Assembly: GCF_905220415.1 (NCBI RefSeq)
Contig: NC_059548.1
Location: 6,822,501-6,886,500 of the forward strand
Source: Colias croceus
Taxonomy: Eukaryota > Arthropoda > Insecta > Lepidoptera > Pieridae
Direction: 5' to 3'
Length of the DNA stretch: 64,000 nt
Positions 11,535 through 22,200 of the stretch are shown here, in pieces. Position 1 is the first letter of the stretch, and each line of letters opens with the position of its first letter. Under the pieces are notes generated by a model that saw nothing but the letters and a program-made list of their open reading frames with translations, was not told where the DNA came from and made no database searches. Both the position numbers and the translations under genes were made by a program.

Positions 11535-12964
11535 CAATACATAAAGGAAATTATGTTACGATTTTATACAATGAAAATATTTAAAAAAATATTAGCAGGT
11601 GTTAAATTGATCCCGAACCCAAAACTGTAGTAAATTTTTTTTGTCATTTAGTGTTTAATTCATGTCAATTGGTTCATTAATAAAAAAAATTATGATCATT
11701 TAAATAATCACGGCGAACATTTGCTAAGGCATTCATGTACAAGGTGTAATCGTTCAGTGTGCACAGGCGATTTTTTTTTTGTAAGTATTACAGATAACAA
11801 AAAACTTTAAACTGATATCGAAAGTACTTAACCTAATAATGGCCGTAATCATTTTTTTTTAATAAATCGAGAAATATCAAAAAAAATATCTTTAAACCCT
11901 CCCATACATTAAGTACATAATATGAAATATGAATATCCCATATACATTTAATATGAAAGATTTTAGCTTTCTTTTTCTGGTTGTCTGCTTTAATTACTTC
12001 GCAAATTTGAAGTGGCATTTTCCACGCTTTTTCCGGACATTTTCACGCATTTTCCGGATATTTTCCGGGCATTTTCAGGGCAATTCCTCACGCATTTTCC
12101 GGGGATTTTCCAGGCATTTTCCACGCCTTTTCCGGACCATTTCACGCATTTTCCGGATATTTTCCAGATATTTTCCAGGCATTTCCCAGGCATTTTCCTG
12201 ACATTTCCCTGACATTTTCCGGGGATTTTCCAGGCATTTTCCACGCTTTTTCCGGACATTCCCTGACATTTTTCCGGGGGTTTCCAGGCATTTTCCACGC
12301 TTTTTCCGGACATTTTCACGCATTTTCCGGATATTTTCTAGATATTTTCCAGGCATTTTCTGAACATTTCCCTGACATTTTCCGGAGATTTTCCAAGCAT
12401 TTTCCACGCTTTTTCCGGACATTCTCACGCATTTTCCGGGGATTTTCCAGGCATTTTCCAGACATTTTCCTGACATTTTCCGGGAATTTTCCAGGCATTT
12501 TCCACGCCTTTTCCGAACATTTTCACGCATTTTTTGAATATTTTCCGGGCATTTTCTGGGCATCTCTCAGGCATTTTCCGGGGATTTTCCAGGCATTTTC
12601 CACGCTTTTTCCGAATATTTTCCAGACATTTCCCTGGCATTTTCCGGAGATTTTTCAGGCATTTTCCACGCTTTTCCCGAACATTTACACGCATTTTACG
12701 GATATTTTCCGGGTATTTCCCGGACATTTTCACACATTTTCCGGGGGATTTTCCAGATATTTTACAGGCATTTTCCGGATATCCCCGGAAAATGCCCCGG
12801 ATTTCCGGAAAGTACGTAAGTTTTTTAGCTTAGATTAGTAATAAATTCTATTAACAATTCTATGAATTGTTTATGGTAGTACGTGTTTCCTAAATAATTG
12901 TATGTAAAGTAGTAACTACTATGCAGTCGCTATTCCACGCGGACGAAGTCGCGGGCACAGCTAG
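11535..12964 (+). mobile_element. Helitron-like repeat expanded by an internal minisatellite
   Basis: The start (about 11550-11640) is a diverged copy of the repeat 5' region: AATGAAAATATTTAAAAAAA, then GGTGTTAAATTGATCC corresponding to GGTGTTACTGGATCG in the copy at 191. The end is the familiar hairpin (CGCGGACGAAGTCGCG) followed by CTAG at 12961-12964. Between them sits the CATTTTCC minisatellite (12010-12800). The element is about 1.4 kb against about 0.46 kb for the plain copy. Confidence 0.5.
12010..12800. repeat. Minisatellite of about 12-bp CATTTTCCxGGx units
   Basis: About 790 bp built from variants of a 12-base motif (CATTTTCCGGGG, CATTTTCCAGGC, CATTTTCCACGC and others), with a higher-order pattern in which GGGGATTTTCCAGG, CCACGCTTTTTCC and GGACATTTTCACGC follow each other. 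Because the unit length is a multiple of three and stop codons are rare in the motif, several overlapping ORFs stay open on both strands (up to 162 codons on the minus strand). These repetitive ORFs are by-products of the repeat, not genes. Confidence 0.85.
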
Positions 12965-13260
12965 TTTTTCATAAAATTAAAATCTTTTAATTTTCATGTA
13001 AAAAATTGTCATCACAATAAAAATTATTTGAAAGGTTATCGTTGAAAAACACCACATGAGATTTATATTATGTAACCTCGCTTATAATTCAAGTTATAAA
13101 ATTTTATTCTTCCGGCTGTCAACAAAAAACTTCTCGAACAAAATAACTTCCGATACATTACCGTCAGTGTATTTATGTCAAGATCTTAAGCCCGCTCTTG
13201 CAAAGGTCGACAATTCATTACCTTTCATAAATTTCAAATTTATACGAGCTTTATATACAA

Positions 13261-13430
13261 CTAGCTGTGATACGCGGTTTTACCCGCAGTGCTCCACTCC
13301 TGTTAGTTTTAGCTCGATGAATGGGCTATTTAACACCGAATCTCTATCTAAATAATTTTTCAAATCGGACCAGTAGTTCCCGAGATTAACGCGTTCAAAC
13401 AAACTCTTCAGCTTTATAATAATAAGTATA
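13261..13430 (-). repeat. CTAG-ended interspersed repeat, minus orientation
   Basis: Plus-strand CTAGCTGTGATACGCGG followed by TTTTACCCGCAGTGCTCCAC. It is the same family as the plus-oriented copy at 28650-28831: shared features are the GC-rich end, the TTCAAATCGGACCAGTAGTT block and the terminal AATAATAAGTATAGATT. Confidence 0.55.
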
Positions 13431-14556
13431 GATTCAGAAGGTATTGAATATTGTCCTGGAGGTGACGTTATTGCGTACTTTACCTACTAATGAGTATTTA
13501 AGAATAGTGTCTGGCTCGTGTTAGACGAGATCAATTAATTTGGAATTAATAAGCGATCCCATTTTTACTTTGTATAATTTTACAATTATTACGGTATATT
13601 TAGCTTTGCTTTGTTATTTAGATATACATTTATAAGTTTAATTCATACCACAAAACATGAATTCAAGATATCCTTGTTGCTCTGTGGCATACATACATTC
13701 CAAAATAAACATAACTTGTTGAAAAAATATCCTTTTTTTATTATTGATAATAATTATTAAGATCCGTAACAACACAAACTGAATCATGTACCTAAATAAT
13801 TCAACGTTTTAAACTCTCAATTGATTATCAGGTCCACATTAATTCAGCAAATTGCACTAAAAGTCAAATCAGTTCCTTAAAGGCAACCTACAGCCTGCGT
13901 TTCGCAACGAGAATTCCTATTCTATACGTCATGATTACAATCTAACTTTATCCTAGAGTTTGTTTTAAAATGAAAAATTCTCCGAACTCTATGTACTTTG
14001 CATTTTGAGCGATTTGCTATGGCGATTTTACTGATTGAAAGAGGAGCTTTTAATTCTTTGCTTTTTTTCATTATTAAATATTGCTGCAACTATTGATTGA
14101 TTTACCTATTTTGTATAAACTGGTTTTATTTACGGGGACTAACGTATTTTTTGAGAATGTTGTTTTTTTTTTTCAATATTCGCAACACTGTTAATTTTTG
14201 TAAACTAATTTTAATTAAAAATTTACAGCTATAAAAAGCGTCGTAAATTGAACTAGAACGATTTATTTGTGTCAAGTACAAAACATGAAAGAGGCAAGTC
14301 GGTAATTAAAATTTTAATAGCAACCGTTTACAATTTGTTTTTACAATAAGCTACTTACAAAACCTGCAAATCGTATCCCTTTTTTTTCCAACATTTATCT
14401 GAAAGAAAACAATTTACACAAAATATGTGGAATCCAAATTCATACTTCTGTATCCAATAGTAAAGGTTTTACGTGATTTCAATTACCTACACTTTTTTAA
14501 AAAAAGTCAATACTTTTGAGAGTCAATGTTTATAGAAACTTTTATTATAATTACAG
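13431..14556. other. AT-rich DNA upstream of the mol coding exon
   Basis: No exon or repeat could be supported here. It ends in the splice acceptor TATAATTACAG that precedes the first coding exon of mol, so most or all of it is probably intron. Confidence 0.5.
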
Positions 14557-14568
14557 GCTGGGTGAGCG

Positions 14569-17500
14569 ATGAAGGGGTGGTTTGATGCTTTCCGCGAGGA
14601 AGGCGGGCCAACCCTATACGCCTATCACAACCGCACCGCAGTCGCCGCTGACGTCCCGGCGCTGGCGCTGATCCTTGCTGCTGTCACCTTGTACCTCGCG
14701 TTCCTCGCCATTTTCCCAGGCATCAGGAAGGAGGTGAGTGACGGTAATAATCTTTAGGCTATATTACCAGCTTTGTTAAACTTATGTATCAGTAAGAGCA
14801 AATTTTAATGATAAATATCTCAATAACTAAAGTTACTACATAACTTCATTTTATTTAAAGATAATTTTGCAAGGTACCTAGTTGTTTAATTCTTTGTTTT
14901 ATTCGTTACAGAGATTTTCAACATTCACAATAGTCACATTGAGTCTGTTCGTGGGTACAGTAATCCTAGGTAAGATATTTTTTTTATAAATAGATAATAA
15001 TTTAAAAACATAGTTTACTTCTATTTCTTTTATATCTTTATACATTACTATATGTAGGCGATCAATTAAAACTGTAATCATTTCCATTTTTTTCCACAGC
15101 ACTGCCTTAATTGCACCTACATTATTGATAAAAACATATAACAGCGAACCTAACACAAAAACACAATGACCTATTGTGCTAAATAAAAAATCTCCTTGAT
15201 TGAAAAACCTCCATCCAATACCTAACAATTGAGCTTATTAATATGTCAGGGATCATAAAAGAATTTTTTACTAGTACAATATAACCCGAAGAAATATATA
15301 CAACAACTTAACTAAGCATATTTTCATGTTACAAAAACCGAAGGAGCCAATTAATTTTAAAGTTCGTATAAAAACCTATCAGTAAAAAAATCAATACGAG
15401 GATATTTTTTTATGTCAATTATTTAGTGTTGAGAACATCGTGCAATTAATTTGTACCGCCTTATTATCCGTAAAGGTGTGCTGTTTAAAGATAAAATGTC
15501 ATGCCTTTATTAATATTTAATTGGTTTAATTTATTAAGGAACGGTGTTTAAACTTGAATTCCAGTATGCAAGCACGGATCCTCCTGGCACGTAGCGGGCG
15601 CGCGAATCGCCCGCGCAGCCTACCGGGCATTTTCTCCGGAACGCCTCGACTGTTGGCTGGCGATACATGTCGGTTTGGGACACGTCAATGTTACGCTCAC
15701 TGGTATGGATAACAATTAATTTAACTTGGAAAAAAAATATATTTTAGTCAGAATTATATCATGGAATCATGTAATAAGCAACATTTCAAACTGGGATGAT
15801 TGTATGCAGCCGTGGGCACTTAAGTCAATCAGGATCCTCTGTGTAAAAGCAGCTCTAGAGCTATATTTTCGATAACCTCTATCTACATTTCAGAAGATTT
15901 CATTAAATAACTTATTAAATTATCAAAAAATAGTTCATGATTACATTACATATTAGAGACAGCAAAGTAAAACTAATAAATAAAATAATGAACTTATATA
16001 ACATGCAGCGCTATCATGGGGCAACATAACGCACGGTGACCCAGGCGTCGACTATAACGAGCAATTTCGATGGGAAGAAGCCGGTGCGATACAAGAATGG
16101 TATCGAGCTGGTCTGCTGCGCGGTCTGCCGTACCCTCTCCTCTCTGTAGCTGAACATTTTGCTGTGGAACATGAAGGATTCGAGTGGGGAGCTAAATATC
16201 GAGCAGCTGGATACACAACTACTACTCTTCTATGGTAAGCATGTAATTCTTATATTCTGTAAATGTAAAAACTTCTCATCATTGCATCTCAATAAGTCTG
16301 TACTAAAATACAAGGAATGTAGTAATGAATCCTCATAAAGGGATGTGCAATATCCATAAAATATATGATAATTTCCTATTTTACAGGACGGCATTCGCGC
16401 TATGGTTGATTATGAACCTACTACTCGTGGTCGTACCGAGATACGGTGCGTATGCGATGACAGTTCTCGGAGTGACATTGTGTGCCGCTGCCGGAGGGTA
16501 CTGGGCATCGTTACCTCACGACCCGCTCATAGTCAGATTAGATGGAGCTATGCTGTTCTTCTCTATGGGATGGTGCTTTTGGCTAGTCCTTATAGCAGGT
16601 ACCAAAGTTTTAAGAAAACATTTTAATTTTTTTAAGGTTTATTCTCAAATGTTTAAGTTTTCATATTCCAAAATTATTTGCCTCCGTTTAATGCATCTTC
16701 ATCTTTTTTTCCAGGTTGCATTTGTCTAGTTGTAGGATTACTAATAGCCGCACTTGACCTAGTGTGGCCGCACAGGTTCTCAACAGTATTGGAGGTAGAT
16801 TACGATACTCCATACGACCGACACGTGCTTATTGTGGACAGTCGGCAAAGAGCCCGACCGCAAGCACAAGCTTCGCTGCCTACTAGAATATTAAGGTAAA
16901 TATATTATGATGCCATTAATTTTTTAATAATAATACAGTCATGAAACTTTGAACATATAATTCCAAATTCAATCAAAATTTTTATTTACCATCACTCTTA
17001 AAAAAAATTAAAGGAAAAAATAATAATTATTTTTAAATTACAGAAGACTATCATCAAAAACCCGCGACCCCGAGCGGCAGGTGTCTATGTCTATAGTTAA
17101 CGAGAGCCGAGGCCGGGACAATCCCGCATACCAGCATGAACAACGGAAACCTAACTCACCATGGAGGTATCCATTATTTAGGAGGCAAATTGATCGGTAA
17201 AAAAATTATTTTTCAGTATTACGAAAATTTATTTGTATTCAAATATTTATAATAGCAATCGGTTTTGACATTGATAGAGATGCTTATCACAGATCAATGT
17301 TCATACAACGTTATAATTATTACAATTATTTCAAATTGATTTGTACATATTCCATAAAAATTTAAGCTTTCTTTAATTATTTCCAAATACTTTGTTTCAG
17401 TGCGGATTCTGCGTCGAGTATAGGATCAAGTATAAATGGGAACAACTCAGGAATAAAGATGTCACCACTAGCCACGCAGTCAACTCCCGCACATAGGTAC

Positions 17501-17841
17501 ATACCGACTGTAAGAATTTCATCTTAAAACAAATAGTTATATAATATTACGGAGTCTATTTCAGAAAGATTCTAATTGAGACGAAGCACGTAGTTATCAT
17601 GGTGTACCTACGTAGGAATATTACGATTCCAATCGAAACTCACTTTTGGGTTTTTGTTTTTCATTATTTTAAACAGGATTCAATTAAATGTTAAGGTAGC
17701 GATAGAGACATTGATTATTATTATTATTTTCGTACCTACTGCATGTTCAATCCGTTACCAAATAAATAGATTCAGTGAACTTTCTTTTTCAGATTTCGTC
17801 CTCAAGTACCGGCGGCAGAACGAGTTAAGGACATGTGGTGA
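14569..17841 (+). CDS. mol: Dual oxidase maturation factor (DUOXA / moladietz)
   Basis: DUOXA proteins escort dual oxidase from the ER to the plasma membrane, where it makes hydrogen peroxide. Nine coding exons were read: 14569-14733, 14912-14969, 15565-15702, 16009-16234, 16387-16598, 16715-16895, 17044-17196, 17401-17496, 17793-17841. They sum to 1278 nt (425 aa plus stop) and all junctions keep phase. Family features: N-terminal MKGWFDAFREEGGPTLYAYH; TM1 about residues 29-50 and a second segment from about 58; an extracellular loop with HVGLGHVNVTLT (N-glycosylation site NVT) and VDYNEQFRWE; the conserved YRAAGYTTTTLLW; then further TM segments. The tail is hydrophilic, rich in Ser and Arg. 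The ATG sits 12 bases after an acceptor, so a 5' UTR exon lies upstream. The nearest good poly(A) signal is at 18107-18112. Family call is firm; the last two tail exons are the least certain part. Confidence 0.9.
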
Positions 17842-19264
17842 TAGAAAATAGCTCTTCCAATTAAACAAATATTCTATGTATATTATAGTATTAGAAATAT
17901 TTAAAGGAAAGTGCCAACTTCACAAAACTAGAAATCTAAAAATATCAATGTCAAGTAGTAACCCTGAAACGATTGCATCTCAATGATTATGTTAGGATTG
18001 TAAATATGTAAATTATTGATTAGAATTTAAGTATTAAAACGATAAAGATTCAATCCAGTGTCATAAGTTATAATTCTCTTTATATCTAATTTTGACCCTC
18101 TAAGAAAATAAACATAATATTATAGGTATACTATCATTCCACAAAGATTCCTAATAAATTTGAAAGGCCTTTAAATAAGTGAAATATCTTTTAATATGGA
18201 TTTTAGAATAAAGGACGACACAAATAAGTACTTTGTGCCATTTCCGAAAATAAATCGTTAAATACTCTTTGATGAAATGTTACTGGTTATTTAGAACCTG
18301 TTTTAATCGAATGAATATTCGACTACCTATTAATTAATGATCGTAAATACTTTGGGCAAGCTTTTTTAATTTTCAAAAGATATTTTCTATGAATTAAAAC
18401 TTCTTTAACGTTATCACAATTTTTTTTTTTTTCGTAAAGATGCTCTACATTACCGCTCGCATTACATTGTTTTTTTTTTTTTTTTTTATTATAAAAAGAC
18501 TTTTACTAACAAAATAATTGTTTCAGTATTAAATTTGAAATTATTGATTATTAAAATAGGATTTTGATTCCATTAAAATCTAAATAGGTATGTGTACCAG
18601 TTATTTCGTATAATTTTTAAGACAACACCATAATATTTTACCTAATAATGTGATTACAATTGTACAAACTTACTTTTAAGTGTACGAGAAATATAAAAAA
18701 TCTCATAGCTTAATTTTTAAAGTCATTTATTTAAGGAATCACATTTAGATAAGTTATTTATTTAATAATTTGTATTACTTATTGTAATTTTAAAAATTCG
18801 GTGGTCATAAAATCACTTGACGAGTTAAGGGAAACTACGTTTTGTTTTGTGTAACTTCAAAGTGTGTAATTTTAGGATGAAAAAGTGAGAAAAGAAAAAA
18901 GAGAGTACCTATTTATTGTGATGAATAAATTGATGTAAAAACAATTCAGGTGTTTCATTTATTACTTTTACTTTTTCTGATCAATTTCCAAAATGACTAT
19001 TCTTATATTTTTTTATTAAATGTTTATTGAAAGGCAACAAAAATAACAGATAGCATATAATATATTACATATAGGTACATACCTTTTTTAAAGCTAAGTT
19101 AGCTTAAAAGTAAATAATATCATTAAAGTTAGGTACAGATCAGATATGGTAGAGATCAGCAATAAAACCACAATTTGCCTCTTTTAAATATTTAATCAAA
19201 GCGATTATAAAATGTTTACAAAATTCTATATTCATCAAGGTTAGCATCCAAACTCTACTTATTT
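17842..19264. other. Convergent intergenic region between mol and the EFHC gene
   Basis: Holds the presumed 3' UTR of mol (AATAAA at 18107-18112) and, on the minus strand, the presumed 3' UTR of the EFHC gene (minus-strand AATAAA as TTTATT at 19023-19028). Two poly(T) runs lie near 18420-18432 and 18471-18488. No gene is seen. Confidence 0.5.
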
Positions 19265-22200
19265 TCATTGAGTTTGTTCCTTCACAAGATGTTCAAGATT
19301 CAACTGGCACAGAAAAGCATTCCAATTTACGTATCCTTCTTGAATGACAGATTCAGTTTCAGACCATATTTTACACTATAAACAAATATGTTAATTATTG
19401 CATCGATATTCATAAGCTAAACGATATGCACTTATTGTATTATAATAAATAAATAATGAAAATTTCAGGATAATTTTCACACATGGCACGATCTGATCCC
19501 ATACTAAGCTTTCGCTTGTGTTATGGAAACCAGATAGTTGATAAACATAGAGACAGAATATATAATTTTAAATAAATACTTATAAAGAAAATATATAATT
19601 ATATAATAGGTATTACCTCAGTATCCTTCAGCGGTGGAGCGTGCCTGATAACCTTTTGATAATCTGATTCAGATAAATTGTAAACTGGACGTGTTTGGAA
19701 ATCGAGGAATGACATCAAATCATCATAGACTATGTTGCAGTCATCATCCTTTTTCAACCTAGCGGCAGTTTAGTAAAATGTAAAGAAAATTCATGAAAAT
19801 ATAAAAGGAAATATGTTCAGCATTAGGTAGATACACGTTAAATGTACATATGGGAAGAGTAGTGAAGTATGAAATATTTTAATTATATCTATTATCGAAA
19901 TTACTAAACCCAAAAAATGAATAAAAGAAGATTTTAATTTGATAACAATTAGCCTTTACCTCTACTTTTTTTACCAAACCATTCAACATTACCATTACAA
20001 AATCATACTAACACTTGTAACATGCAGTCCATCAGATCAGTGTTTATCGGCAACCGATTAGCCCTGAGCAACTGCCGCAGCCGCGGGGCCGGCAGCACTC
20101 CGAGACCATTGGCGTCCGCGTGTAACAACGCCTCTTTCAGTCTCTCGCGATCGTCCCACAGACCACGTGTTAAGTCCGAGAATACTAGGGACCTTTGAAA
20201 ATATCATATCATCAAAAAGCTGTAACGCTCAAAGACCGAAATCGCTTTTGAGTCTCGATCACAACGCATTATGGTAAGTAATAGTTGAAAACTATCACCC
20301 ATGACTTTTGCACCCGGGTAACAGAAAACCAGAACAAAAACCACGGAGCACAGCATTGGATGTGAAAACGAGTTTTATAACGGAGCAAATTTAGTTAGTA
20401 GGCTATGTTTACCAATTCAAAAAATAAATGTAGAGCATTCAAAAAACTCGTTAAAATTGATCTACTATATGCTATCTAATTAATGAAAAAAGACTTTACA
20501 GGAGTGTAGACAGGTTTGAGCATGACAACAAAAAAAATAAACATAAGTAATGGAAGTGAAAGTAATGGTACCTGATCATTTCACGGCGCGGGCTCTTTTC
20601 TTGGCCAGGATCTCCGCGGAAATGTCGGATCAATGTTAAAAATTCATGTTCAGTCATTTTTTCACACATTATTTCTTTAAGTGCTTGCCTGTAGGTAAGT
20701 AGTATAATATAATAAAGTTACATAAAATACTCGAATATTAAATAATATATGAGGGTATTTAGATATACTTACTTAAAACATCTGACAGTCATCAATTCTT
20801 TTTTGTTTGGCAAAACAGCTTCCATATATTTAGCTACAAAATTCTTGTATCCATTCTCTTGAGAAGCCAAAGTGCGTCGAATTTTATCCATTATTAGAGC
20901 TATATTCGCCATTGGATACTAGAAACATTGAAATAATAAGTACCTCCGTACAAAGAATTAATGCCAATCTGAACCTATCACCGTGCAATTTTTATCCCAG
21001 GATTTTCGTTCATGACACCACTTTGACTTAGCAAAATACCCACTTAAGTGATGACAAAAAGCGAAAGCTTATTATATATTTTGTTAACAAATGTGTGAAA
21101 GAAAGTAATGAGAAAAAAATCCAATCTCTTTATTAAGGAACAACCAAAAGAACTCGCTGCAGGCCGAAGAAAAGATGGCGGGAGGAATTGACCAATTTAT
21201 AAATGACTGGTTTTTTTTGCGACAAGATCGCGATTCATGGAAGCGCCTTGAAGAGGCCTTTGCCCAGCAATCGGACACGATAGGCTAATACAATACAATA
21301 CAACTTATTAAGCCCGTACCTCATCTGCATGTAGCTCCATGTACCGTAACGCATATTCATCTGCTGCTATAAGGCGGAAACGGTGCTTATTAATTATCAC
21401 CTCGTTGCCAACCCACATGTCCTTGTCAGTGTAGGCTGGAGGCTCTTTTGGCACAAAGAAATCTACATCCGGCAGATACATTTTATCCCGGCGGAAAAAC
21501 TTTCCTCCCTTAAAAAACACATGATAAATACTCTGTATACCTCTTTTACATTGCGTTTTGACATAATTACCTTAAACCCAGAGTTACGTTCTCCAAGCTC
21601 GAATATTCCAATCGTATCATCACATAAGAAATACTTCATAATAAAATAACGAGTGCTATCTTCAGGATTGTCAGTAATAAGCCGTGCAGCAAAACGAAGA
21701 GTATGAGAGTCAAAACCAACCCTAAAAAATACAGTAATTAATGCGATAATTGTGTTGAATAAGTAGAAGATCTAATACTATAAATTGAACTGGAATACAG
21801 CATTATCTAAGATATTCATAACGAAAATTTCAAATTAATCTTGGTAGTTACTTAATTTAAATTTTATCCGATCCGGATGCAAATTGTAACCAAAAGCATA
21901 AGACAGTACCGATCTTTATGCAAGAATTTCATGAAATCCTTATGGGGAGGTTTTGGTTCTACAGTTCGACAGTTTTCCGCGGAATCATCATAACTGCCAT
22001 AACCATTCCACGGTGGCAACTGTCTGTCTGCTACACTGGTGCTTATACATTCAGTCCCTTCATCTTTTGGTACAGGCAGCGGCGTAAATGAATCTGCACA
22101 TATAACCTTGCATATTAAAATTTTCACCAAGAGGGCTATATTTTCAATTTATTTTATGTTTAACTGTTTGTACCTAATGCTCTGTAGCGTAAACAGCTTG

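Noticed and set aside
11990..12833. Overlapping long ORFs on both strands (up to 162 codons) as repetitive-protein genes
   Set aside because: They are translations of the CATTTTCC minisatellite; open frames occur on both strands and in several phases, as expected from a 12-bp unit with few stops.
21508..21649. Plus-strand ORF over the EFHC exon region
   Set aside because: Antisense shadow of the EFHC exons at 21320-21508 and 21571-21721.
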